Shown in pieces: positions 7,804 to 14,415 of a DNA stretch of 23,995 nt. A program made the translations under genes and the position numbers. The DNA is taken from assembly GCA_945886995.1 (NCBI GenBank), contig CAMCZJ010000014.1, forward strand, positions 1 to 23,995. The letters are read 5' to 3'. Source of the DNA: Asaia bogorensis. GTDB taxonomy: Bacteria; Pseudomonadota; Alphaproteobacteria; Acetobacterales; Acetobacteraceae. Each line of letters begins with the position of its first letter. Position 1 is the stretch's first letter. The notes beneath the pieces are model-generated. The model worked only from the letters and a program-made list of their open reading frames with translations. It was not told where the DNA came from and searched no databases.

Positions 7804-7833
7804 TTGACTAATGATCGGAAAATCCGGTAAATT
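7804..7833 (+). promoter_or_regulatory. Possible sigma-70-type promoter for the small membrane protein
   Basis: TTGACT (7804-7809, 5 of 6 matches to -35) is followed after 18 nt by TAAATT (7828-7833, 4 of 6 matches to -10). Placement 20 nt before an excellent start codon, overlapping a dyad, makes it plausible but not proven. It would give a very short 5' leader. Confidence 0.4.
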
Positions 7834-7843
7834 ATATACCGGA
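7823..7843. promoter_or_regulatory. Perfect dyad overlapping promoter and ribosome-binding site
   Basis: TCCGGTA (7823-7829) and TACCGGA (7837-7843) are exact inverted repeats around 7 AT-only bases. The right arm enters the GGAGG Shine-Dalgarno sequence (7841-7845). It may be an operator for the upstream XRE regulator, or an mRNA hairpin that masks the ribosome-binding site. The two readings cannot be separated from sequence. Confidence 0.6.
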
Positions 7844-7852
7844 GGTTGGCGC

Positions 7853-8086
7853 ATGTCCGTCACATTCAATTCTACTGATGCAGCAAGCCGATCGGGTTTC
7901 GCCGTTGGGGCGGAGAAGGCTCTCGGTCCGCTCTCATGCGGGGATGGCTTGCTCATTTCACCGGAGACGTCCAGCCCGGCAGAAAGCCAGTTCCTGGCAA
8001 GTGTGACCCTGTTCCTGATCGGCCTGGGGCTTGTCGCCGCGACCATCGTTTTTGTAGCCGCGTTGATCGCTACTGCCCTGGCCTGA
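7853..8086 (+). CDS. Small single-span membrane protein, unknown function
   Basis: A 77-aa protein with a soluble N-terminal half (about 1-46, Ser/Ala/Gly rich, with one Cys in LSCGDG) and one hydrophobic segment at residues about 47-76 that runs to the C-terminus. This is the layout of a C-tail-anchored or single-span inner-membrane protein. I recognise no family. I chose the ATG at 7853 because GGAGG (7841-7845) is 7 nt upstream; an in-frame ATG at 7811 would start inside the proposed promoter. It sits between an XRE regulator and an oxaloacetate-decarboxylase-like gene. Confidence 0.7.
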   Translation: MSVTFNSTDAASRSGFAVGAEKALGPLSCGDGLLISPETSSPAESQFLASVTLFLIGLGLVAATIVFVAALIATALA

Positions 8087-8158
8087 CGGGCAGCGGGTTG
8101 CCCCGTCCGGCGCCTGGTTGCACAATCCTTCCACCAAGGGGAAGGGGATGCAGCCGCC

Positions 8159-9022
8159 ATGAGTGCCTCGGCACGACGCGCGCGTTTTCGCGCAATACTC
8201 GCCGGGGATGCATGTATGCACCCGGCTTCCGTACATGACCCGATCGCGGCGCGAATCGCGACTGATCTTGGCTTTGAAACCGCCATGTTCGCCGGTTCCA
8301 TTGCCTCGATTGCAGTTTTGGGTGCGCCGGACCTTATTCTGGTGACACTGACGGAGTTCGCCGAACAGGCAAGGCGCATTTGCCGTGCCGGGGCGCCGCC
8401 GCTGATGGTGGATGCCGATCACGGCTACGGCAATGCGCTGAATGTCATGCGCACGGTGCAGGAATTGGAAGCCGCCGGTGTTGCCGCCCTCACCATTGAA
8501 GATACTGACCTGCCCCGCGCCCATGGCGGTGGGGAGCCTGGTTTGCTCAGCCTGGAAGCTGGGCTCGGCAAAATCCATGCGGCGCTGAGCGCGCGGGAAG
8601 ACCCTGGTTTGGTGATTGTCGCGCGCACCAGCGCGGTCAATCTGGTGAGCCTTGAGGAAGCGGTGGCGCGCACCCGCGCCTATGCCAAAACCGGCGCGGA
8701 TGCGCTGTTCTATACCGGTGTGACCGATTGGGCGCAGCTTTCCGCGCTGCAAGCCGCCGCTGATGGTGTGCCGCTGATGCTGGGCGGCACGCCGCCCGCA
8801 CTCGCCGATAAGGCAAAGCTCGCTTCCCATGGCGTGCGCATCGCCCTGCAGGGCCATGCACCAAGCTTCGCCGCCATGGCAGCCGTTCATGCAACGCTCA
8901 AGGCCTTGCGCGAAGGCACGCCCCCCGGGAAGCTGCCTGGGCTTGCGGATGCCGCGCTGATGAAGGCAGCCTTGCGTGAGGATGATTACGCGCGCTGGAC
9001 GCGTGAATTTTTGGCTGGTTGA
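8159..9022 (+). CDS. Isocitrate lyase/PEP mutase family protein, probable oxaloacetate decarboxylase
   Basis: A 287-aa TIM-barrel enzyme of the PEP mutase/isocitrate lyase superfamily. It resembles Pseudomonas aeruginosa PA4872 (oxaloacetate to pyruvate plus CO2) along its whole length, from memory of that protein. Visible signatures are HPASVHDPIAARIATDLGFE, AGSIAS (45-50), the Mg-binding DADHGYGNALNVMRTV (D85, D87), LTIEDT (E114), ARTSA (155-159) and QGHAPSFAA (H233, aligning with the His that marks the PA4872 class). PA4872 has ARTNA where this has ARTSA. The start is the ATG at 8159, 11 nt after AAGGGG (8143-8147). The next gene begins 18 nt after the stop. Other C-C lyase activities of the superfamily remain possible. 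Confidence 0.83.
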   Translation: MSASARRARFRAILAGDACMHPASVHDPIAARIATDLGFETAMFAGSIASIAVLGAPDLILVTLTEFAEQARRICRAGAPPLMVDADHGYGNALNVMRTVQELEAAGVAALTIEDTDLPRAHGGGEPGLLSLEAGLGKIHAALSAREDPGLVIVARTSAVNLVSLEEAVARTRAYAKTGADALFYTGVTDWAQLSALQAAADGVPLMLGGTPPALADKAKLASHGVRIALQGHAPSFAAMAAVHATLKALREGTPPGKLPGLADAALMKAALREDDYARWTREFLAG

Positions 9023-9040
9023 GACCGGAGAGAGAGCGAA

Positions 9041-10135
9041 ATGTTGAGTGAAACTGAAGGCAAATTCCTGACGATGCACGAATTCGCCAAGGCGGCGAAA
9101 AACCGGCTCGATGCCAATATCTGGGATTACCTGACGGGGGCGACGGAAACCGAAACCACCATGCGCCGCAATCGGCTGGCGCTGGACACAATCGCGTTTC
9201 GCCCGCGCGTGCTGCGTGATGTCTCGACCATAGACACAACGTCCGCGATGTTCGGCAAGAAGCTTCGCCTGCCGGTCGCCTTGGCGCCGGTGGGGGGCTT
9301 GGAAAGCTTCGGCGCCAATGGCGCGGCTACAGCGGGGCAGGGGGCTTCGGCCTTTGGCGTGCCGTTGATTGTATCTTCCGTCACCAAGCCAGGGCTTGAG
9401 GAAACCGCGGCCAATACGCCGGGTCCCAAGGTCTTCCAGCTTTATGTGCGCGGCGACGACAACTTCATTGATGATTACGCAGATCGTTCAGTGGCGGCCG
9501 GCTATGATGCCTTCTGCTTCACTGTGGATACCGCGGTCTATAGCCGGCGTGAACGCGATATCGCGCGCCGCTTCGCCAAGCCCTGGCGTGCGCGGGTTCA
9601 GGGCATCGAATTTCAAGCTGCGCTTTCCTGGAAGCAGGTGGATCGCTTCAAGGCCAGGTACAAAATGCCGGTCATTCTGAAAGGCATCGCCACCGCTGAA
9701 GACGCCAAGCTTGCCTGCGAACACGGCGTTGATGTGGTTTATGTCTCCAACCATGGCGGGCGGCAGTTGGATCATGGCCGGGGTGCCATGGATGTGCTGC
9801 CGGAAGTGGTGCAGGCGGTCGGTGGCCGCGCCAAGGTTTGGATTGATGGCGGGTTTTCGCGCGGGACAGATGTGGTGAAGGCGCTTTGCCTGGGTGCCGA
9901 TCTGGTCGGGCTTGGCCGGCTTTACTGCTATGCGTTGGCTGCTGATGGCGCGGCGGGCGTGGAGCGCATGCTCGAAATCATGGAAACCGAGATCTACACC
10001 ACCATGGGGCTTTTGGGCGCCACGAAATTCAGTGAACTCAACCCAAGCTTCGTCCATTCGGGGGCATTGGCGACCAATGCGCCGCATGTTTTCAGTGCCT
10101 TCCCGCTGCTGCATCTGGGTGACTCTGGCTATTGA
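9041..10135 (+). CDS. FMN-dependent alpha-hydroxy-acid oxidase/dehydrogenase
   Basis: A 364-aa member of the glycolate oxidase/L-lactate dehydrogenase (LldD) family, which oxidises an L-2-hydroxy acid to the 2-oxo acid with FMN. All key residues are visible: Y30 in WDYLTGA, Y135 in FQLYVRG, D163 in TVDTAV, RRERD (169-173), K214 in ILKGIATAEDA, and catalytic H238 with R241 in SNHGGRQLD. FMN phosphate binding is in DGGFSRGTDVVKAL and GLGRLY. Substrate (lactate, glycolate, mandelate or other) cannot be read from the sequence. GGAGAGAG precedes the ATG. The gene is probably co-transcribed with the upstream decarboxylase-like gene; both chemistries meet at 2-oxo acids such as pyruvate. Confidence 0.92.
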   Translation: MLSETEGKFLTMHEFAKAAKNRLDANIWDYLTGATETETTMRRNRLALDTIAFRPRVLRDVSTIDTTSAMFGKKLRLPVALAPVGGLESFGANGAATAGQGASAFGVPLIVSSVTKPGLEETAANTPGPKVFQLYVRGDDNFIDDYADRSVAAGYDAFCFTVDTAVYSRRERDIARRFAKPWRARVQGIEFQAALSWKQVDRFKARYKMPVILKGIATAEDAKLACEHGVDVVYVSNHGGRQLDHGRGAMDVLPEVVQAVGGRAKVWIDGGFSRGTDVVKALCLGADLVGLGRLYCYALAADGAAGVERMLEIMETEIYTTMGLLGATKFSELNPSFVHSGALATNAPHVFSAFPLLHLGDSGY

Positions 10136-10159
10136 GGCAAAAGGGTAGCGCGCGGTTTT

Positions 10160-11383
10160 ATGACTGACCCCGCGTTACCCAGCGCCGCGCAGCTGTCACC
10201 GCTGCGCGTTTTGCTGGGCGACCGCACCTTTCTGAAACTTTGGGGTGCGGGCGGGCTTACCAATTCCATGCGTTGGGTGGAAATGCTGGTGAGCGGGCTT
10301 TTCGCTTATGAACTTACCCGCTCCGCCTTCGCTGTTTCGCTGGTGCTAATGGCGCGCGCCTTGCCAATGCTGTTGATGGGGGCACTTTCGGGCGCGGTGG
10401 CTGAAAGCCTCAATCGCAAATACTTGCTCATGGCTGGCCAGGTGCTGACGGCGCTTGGCGCCATCACCATCGCCGTGCTTTCCGCGCTGGGCTGGCTTTC
10501 GCTTTGGCATTTATGGGTGAATGGCCTGATCGGCGGCCTGGTTTGGACCAATGAATTGGCCACGCGCCGGCGCATGGTGGCGGAGACCGCAGGGCCGGAG
10601 CGCATTGTCCCCGCCGTCGCCTTCGATACGACAACCGGCAGCACGACTCGCATGTTGGGGCCGATGTTGGGTGGGGTTTTGTATGAAACCCTTGGCATTA
10701 CCGTGGCCTATATCATCGCCTCGGCGATTTATCTGGTGGCGCTTGGCTTGGTTGCCACTGTTTCTTACAGCCAACCGCGCCGCGCTTTGGTACCGCGCCG
10801 CCTATTCGCTGAGGTAGCCGAGGCTTTGCGGTTCGCGCTCGCCCATCCGGCCTTGCGCGCTGTGCTTGGCGTGACTCTGGTGATGAACATTTTTGGCTTC
10901 TCCTACAATTCCATCCTGCCGGCCTTTGGTGACCGCGCCTTTGGCGCCAGCGCCATTGAAATCGGCTTTCTTGCTGCGGCTGAGCCCTTGGGGGCGCTGA
11001 TCTCTGGCTTGGCGCTGGCGTTGCGTCGTGGGCCGCAGGCTGGAAGGGGGCTTTTGCTGCTGGGTTCCACCGCGTTCCTGTCTGTGCTGGCGCTGGCCGC
11101 ATTGGCACCCACACTTTGGCTCGCGGCGTTTTTACTGATGCTGGGCGGCTTTGGCACAGCGGCCTTTGCCAGCCTGCAAACTGGCATTGTGATGATGCAA
11201 GCGCCGGTGGAAGCGCGGTCACGCATTTTGGGCCTGACCACAACTTGCATTGGCACCGGGCCGCTTGGCGTGCTGGTGCTGGGTGCGCTGGCGGATGGCA
11301 TCGGCCCGCCCCTTGCCATTGCGGGCTTTGCACTTTTGGGATTGGCTTTTCTGGCTTTGGTTGCCTTCGTCACGCGGCGTTGA
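10160..11383 (+). CDS. MFS transporter
   Basis: A 407-aa major facilitator superfamily permease with about 12 hydrophobic segments and a central loop after SQPRRALVPRRLF. The first half contains FLKLWGAGGLTNSMRWVEML and AVAESLNRKYLLMAGQ, where the loop 2-3 region carries the basic motif. It resembles the enterobactin-exporter/MFS_3 type of efflux permease in general layout. The substrate is unknown. The Shine-Dalgarno sequence is weak (AAAAGGG about 14 nt upstream). It starts 24 nt after the hydroxy-acid oxidase and may be in the same operon, which would suggest an organic-acid or related substrate (inference). Confidence 0.88.
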   Translation: MTDPALPSAAQLSPLRVLLGDRTFLKLWGAGGLTNSMRWVEMLVSGLFAYELTRSAFAVSLVLMARALPMLLMGALSGAVAESLNRKYLLMAGQVLTALGAITIAVLSALGWLSLWHLWVNGLIGGLVWTNELATRRRMVAETAGPERIVPAVAFDTTTGSTTRMLGPMLGGVLYETLGITVAYIIASAIYLVALGLVATVSYSQPRRALVPRRLFAEVAEALRFALAHPALRAVLGVTLVMNIFGFSYNSILPAFGDRAFGASAIEIGFLAAAEPLGALISGLALALRRGPQAGRGLLLLGSTAFLSVLALAALAPTLWLAAFLLMLGGFGTAAFASLQTGIVMMQAPVEARSRILGLTTTCIGTGPLGVLVLGALADGIGPPLAIAGFALLGLAFLALVAFVTRR

Positions 11384-11423
11384 AACACTTGCCGCATTCC
11401 TGCCTTGTAACGCGCCTAGAAAA

Positions 11424-11448
11424 TCCTTGCGACGTTGCGCCGCAAGGA
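11424..11448 (-). terminator. Hairpin between MFS and TauE genes, T-tract on the minus strand
   Basis: TCCTTGCG (11424-11431) pairs perfectly with CGCAAGGA (11441-11448) across a 9-nt loop. Read on the minus strand the stem is followed by TTTTC, as for an intrinsic terminator; on the plus strand only the preceding A-run is present. It would limit antisense transcription into the MFS gene. For the plus strand it may act only as a 3' stabilising stem. Confidence 0.4.
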
Positions 11449-11492
11449 CGAAGCTTCGCGTAAGGCTCACGTTTGGACTGATTGGATTCGCG

Positions 11493-12407
11493 ATGCAGGT
11501 CTACCTGCCCATCGCTGAAATGAGTGTGGATGCCCTGCTGCTGCTTGGCATCGGCTTTGGCGTGGGCTGGCTTTCGGGCTTGTTCGGTGTGGGTGGTGGT
11601 TTTCTGCTGACGCCACTTTTGATGCTGATCGGCATTCCATCCGCCGTGGCCGTGGCTTCCGGCGCCAATCAAACACTTGGTGCCTCCGTCTCTGGCCTCA
11701 TTGCGCAATGGCGGCGTGGCAATGTGGATTGGCGGATGGGGCTCACGCTTTTCGCGGGCGGGCTGCTTGGTTCAGCGCTTGGCGTGCAGATTTTCGCGCT
11801 GCTGAAGCGCTGGGGCCAAGTGGATGTGGCAGTCTCACTTTTCTATGTTGTGATCCTTGGCATTGTTGGCGCCCTGATGGTGCGCGAAAGCGTAACGGCA
11901 CTGCTGAGGCGCCGGCGTGGCACGGCGCCGCGGCGGAAGCTGCATGAGCATACTTGGCTGCATGGCCTGCCCTTCAAGCTGCGCTTTCGCGATTCCAGGC
12001 TGTATATTTCGGTCATTCCGCCACTTGCGATTGGCTTTGGCATTGGCATGCTCTCCGCCATCATGGGCGTGGGCGGCGGCTTCATGCTGGTGCCGGCGAT
12101 GATTTACATCCTTGGCATGCCGACCGCGATTGTGATTGGCACATCGCTGTTTCAGGTGGTTTTTGTCTCGGCCAATGTCACGCTGCTGCAAGCCTGGCAG
12201 GTGGGCAGCGTGGATATTGTGCTGACCATGTTGCTGCTGGTTGGCGGTGTGGCGGGCGCGCAGTTTGGCGCCGCCATGGGCACCAAGCTGCGGGGCGAGG
12301 AAACCCGTGCCCTGCTCGGGCTTTTGGTTCTATCCGTTGCTATTGGGCTGGCCTGGAACCTACTGCAAACGCCAAGCCGCGCCTTTACGCTCAGCCCCAT
12401 CTCATGA
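11493..12407 (+). CDS. TauE/SafE family permease (putative sulfite/sulfonate exporter)
   Basis: A 304-aa inner-membrane protein built from two related halves, each with the TauE/SafE signature: GLFGVGGGFLLTP (29-41) and AIMGVGGGFMLVP (188-200). It has about 8 hydrophobic segments and a basic cytoplasmic loop RRRRGTAPRRK in the middle. Family members export sulfite, sulfoacetate or other anions; the substrate here is not determined. I start at the ATG at 11493, because upstream sequence in the same frame overlaps the MFS gene. The Shine-Dalgarno sequence is poor. The stop overlaps the next start as ATGA. TauE permeases next to TIGR02186 proteins are a recurrent alphaproteobacterial pairing (from memory). 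Confidence 0.9.
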   Translation: MQVYLPIAEMSVDALLLLGIGFGVGWLSGLFGVGGGFLLTPLLMLIGIPSAVAVASGANQTLGASVSGLIAQWRRGNVDWRMGLTLFAGGLLGSALGVQIFALLKRWGQVDVAVSLFYVVILGIVGALMVRESVTALLRRRRGTAPRRKLHEHTWLHGLPFKLRFRDSRLYISVIPPLAIGFGIGMLSAIMGVGGGFMLVPAMIYILGMPTAIVIGTSLFQVVFVSANVTLLQAWQVGSVDIVLTMLLLVGGVAGAQFGAAMGTKLRGEETRALLGLLVLSVAIGLAWNLLQTPSRAFTLSPIS

Positions 12408-13150
12408 AGGCGCTTGCCCGCATGTTATGGGTGTGGGGGAGCCTTTTTGGGGCCGGCATGGCTTCGGCATCACCCATCACGGCGGAGCTTTCCACCGATA
12501 GGGTTGAAATCAGCACCGGCTTCACTGGCGCATCCGTGCTGGTTTTTGGCGCAACGCAAAACCCCTTGGGTGGCGATGCGCCGGAAGATTTGATCGTGGT
12601 CGCGACGGGGCCCACCCAGGGTGTGGTGGTGCGGCGCAAGATCAATGTGCTTGGCATTTGGCTGAATGGCCCTTCCACGCGCTTTCCCGAGGTGCCGGGC
12701 TTTTATGCGCTGACCGCCACGCGCCGGGTCTGGGAAATCCTGCCCGAGGAAGAACGCCGACAGTATCGCTTAGGCTTCGATAATCTGCGCCTGCGCAGTG
12801 AGGGCACGCGCAACCCGGCCTTTCGCGCTGCGCTTTTGGAATTGAAGCAGGCCGATGGGCGCTGGCAGGAATATGCCGCGCCTGTCTCCCGCGCCGGGGA
12901 GCGCCTGTTCAGTGCGCGCATCGCCTTCCCCGACACGGTGCAGACCGGGGATTATCAGATTGAGGTTTTGCTCGCCCGCGAAAACCGGGTGATTGCGCGC
13001 CAGGAATTGTCTTTGCGCGTGGAGCGTGTGGGCACGGCGGCTGATATCGCCTCACTCGCCCGGGGGCAGCCGCTGCTTTATGGCGTGCTATGTATTGTCT
13101 TGGCTGCGCTTGCGGGCTGGCTCGGCAGCGTGCTGTTCAGGAGAAATTGA
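12404..13150 (+). CDS. TIGR02186 family membrane-anchored periplasmic protein
   Basis: A 248-aa protein with a signal peptide (hydrophobic 7-20, likely cleavage after ASA at 20-22), a periplasmic domain of about 200 residues and a C-terminal membrane span (about 226-245) ending in RRN. The sequence, including ITAELSTDRVEISTGFTGA, LVFGA and RRKINVLGIWLNG, fits the Alph_Pro_TM/TIGR02186 family, whose biochemical role is unknown to me. It is translationally coupled to the TauE gene upstream (ATGA overlap) and to the Usp gene downstream (1-nt overlap). It is therefore probably a partner of the permease (inference). Confidence 0.85.
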   Translation: MKALARMLWVWGSLFGAGMASASPITAELSTDRVEISTGFTGASVLVFGATQNPLGGDAPEDLIVVATGPTQGVVVRRKINVLGIWLNGPSTRFPEVPGFYALTATRRVWEILPEEERRQYRLGFDNLRLRSEGTRNPAFRAALLELKQADGRWQEYAAPVSRAGERLFSARIAFPDTVQTGDYQIEVLLARENRVIARQELSLRVERVGTAADIASLARGQPLLYGVLCIVLAALAGWLGSVLFRRN

Positions 13151-13656
13151 TGACCGGTTCCGAAGAAGCCGCCGCAGCGACCAGCAAGGCCAAGCGGGAT
13201 CGCGTTTTCCTGGTGGTGGTGGATGACAGCGCCGAACAGGCGGTGGCGCTGCGCTATGCGTGCCTGCGCGCGCGCAAGGGTGGTGGGCGTGTGGCTTTGC
13301 TGCGGGTGCTGGAACCGGTGGAACTGGTGGAATGGGCCGGCGTTGGCGTGATGATGCAGGAAGAACGCCGCGCGGAGGCCGAGCGGTTACTTGCCGGGCT
13401 TGCTTCCCATGTCAGTGAGATTACGGGCGGCATGCCCATCCTGATCATCCGTGAGGGTGAAGCGCGCGAAGAATTACTGGCTTTGGTTGAAGAAGACCCG
13501 CGCATTTCGATCCTGGTGCTGGCCATGGCGACCGGCAGCGGCGGGCCTGGGCCATTGATCTCAGCGCTGACGGGGCGGCATGCGTCACGCCTGAAAATTC
13601 CGATGGCGCTGGTGCCGGGCGGGATGACCGAACAGGAATTGGATAGGGTGACGTAA
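13150..13656 (+). CDS. Universal stress protein (UspA) family
   Basis: A 168-aa cytoplasmic protein with the Usp alpha/beta fold: VFLVVVDDSAEQAVALRYAC at the N-terminus, ALLRVLEP, LIIREGEAREELLALVEEDP and the C-terminal LVLAMATGSGGPGPLISAL, then IPMALVPGG. The ATP-binding G-x2-G-x9-G(S/T) motif is only partly kept, since the last position reads GR instead of GS/GT, so nucleotide binding is uncertain. AGGAG (13139-13143) precedes the ATG by 6 nt. The ATG overlaps the upstream TGA (TGATG). It is the last gene of the TauE-TIGR02186-Usp cassette. Confidence 0.85.
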   Translation: MTGSEEAAAATSKAKRDRVFLVVVDDSAEQAVALRYACLRARKGGGRVALLRVLEPVELVEWAGVGVMMQEERRAEAERLLAGLASHVSEITGGMPILIIREGEAREELLALVEEDPRISILVLAMATGSGGPGPLISALTGRHASRLKIPMALVPGGMTEQELDRVT

Positions 13657-13693
13657 GCGAGGCGGCCTCAGAGCGAAGGTGTTTGGCATAATT

Positions 13694-13710
13694 TTTCGCC
13701 ATTAGCGAAA
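13694..13710. promoter_or_regulatory. Toxin-antitoxin operator, distal palindrome
   Basis: TTTCGC (13694-13699), 5 nt, GCGAAA (13705-13710): a perfect inverted repeat. The same arms and spacing recur 33 bp downstream. It lies in the promoter region of the toxin gene, as expected for a binding site of the XRE antitoxin (inference). Confidence 0.65.
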
Positions 13711-13726
13711 TTAAACTTGCATTTAT

Positions 13727-13743
13727 TTTCGCTATCAGCGAAA
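13727..13743. promoter_or_regulatory. Toxin-antitoxin operator, proximal palindrome
   Basis: TTTCGC (13727-13732), 5 nt, GCGAAA (13738-13743), ending 8 nt before the toxin ATG. The 33-bp offset from the first copy is about three helical turns, so two dimers could bind on the same DNA face. The site occupies the place where a Shine-Dalgarno sequence would be; no clear one is seen for the toxin. Confidence 0.65.
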
Positions 13744-13751
13744 CTGACATC

Positions 13752-14009
13752 ATGGCGTTGTTGCTGTCCCCCACTGCGGTGAAGGCCTTGATCGGCATGC
13801 CAAAGCGGGAGCGCGCGCAATTGAAGGCACGGCTTGACGCGATTGCCGAGGCCCCAGGCGAACCTCATGCCAGCGTTACGGCGCTGCAAGGGGAACCGCG
13901 AGGGCGTTTCAGGGGGCGCCAGGGCGATTACCGCGCCGTATTTCGTGTTGATGGAGGAGATGTGGTGGTGGACCGCATCGGCCATCGCCGGGAGGTTTAT
14001 GAGCGATGA
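13752..14009 (+). CDS. RelE/ParE-family type II toxin
   Basis: An 85-aa basic protein with the RelE/ParE fold signature at its C-terminus: LQGEPRGRFRGRQGDYRAVF, then DGGDVVVDRIGHRREVYER. The spaced Arg/Arg/His/Tyr residues are those used by RelE-type mRNA interferases; ParE-like gyrase inhibition is not excluded. It is the first gene of a toxin-antitoxin pair, an order reversed from most relBE loci and like higBA. There is no obvious Shine-Dalgarno sequence, which would fit low toxin translation. The stop overlaps the antitoxin start (ATGA). Confidence 0.85.
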   Translation: MALLLSPTAVKALIGMPKRERAQLKARLDAIAEAPGEPHASVTALQGEPRGRFRGRQGDYRAVFRVDGGDVVVDRIGHRREVYER

Positions 14010-14389
14010 ATCATTTCAGACCTTTGGCCCAAACGGCAGAAACGGTGACGCTGACGCGCCGCGATTATGAGGCGCTGGTCGCCGCCGCCGAAGACCGGAT
14101 TGATCATCAGGTGATCAATGAACAGGAGGCGCGAGAGGAAGCGCTCGGCAAATCAATGGCTCGTGCCGATTATCTGCCTGGGTCCCTGGTGGATCGCCTG
14201 CTTGTGGGCGAAAGCGCGATCCGTATCTGGCGCGAGCATCGCGGCCTGACCTTGACCGCACTGGCGGCAATGGCGGGCGTTTCAGTAAGCTACCTTTCCG
14301 AAATAGAGTCTGGCCGCAAGCCTGGCAGCGCTGCGGCAAGGCGCGCCGTTGCCGGTGCCTTGCGCGTGACAATGGAAGATCTTGCCTGA
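14006..14389 (+). CDS. XRE-family antitoxin
   Basis: A 127-aa protein with an N-terminal segment (about 12-60) containing VTLTRRDYEALVAAAEDRID, as in antitoxins that wrap RelE/ParE toxins, and a C-terminal Cro/C1 HTH (about 72-126) with HRGLTLTALAAMAGVSVSYL and EIESGRKPG. GGGAGG (13990-13995) is 10 nt before the ATG, stronger than any site before the toxin, so the antitoxin is probably made in excess. It is the likely binder of the two TTTCGC-N5-GCGAAA sites upstream of the operon. Confidence 0.86.
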   Translation: MNHFRPLAQTAETVTLTRRDYEALVAAAEDRIDHQVINEQEAREEALGKSMARADYLPGSLVDRLLVGESAIRIWREHRGLTLTALAAMAGVSVSYLSEIESGRKPGSAAARRAVAGALRVTMEDLA

Positions 14390-14415
14390 CGGCGCATAAA
14401 AATCGCCGGCGCCCG

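Noticed and set aside
8085..8107. Stem GACGGGCA / TGCCCCGTC at the end of the small membrane-protein gene
   Set aside because: It has a bulge and no T-tract; too weak to call a terminator.
13090..13149. Longer start for the universal stress protein
   Set aside because: It would overlap the end of the TIGR02186 gene by 61 nt; the ATG at 13150 has AGGAG at 6 nt and matches where the Usp fold begins.
14390..14408. Short CGGCG/CGCCG stem between antitoxin and SMP-30 genes
   Set aside because: Only 5 bp with a 9-nt loop and no T-tract after it on either strand.
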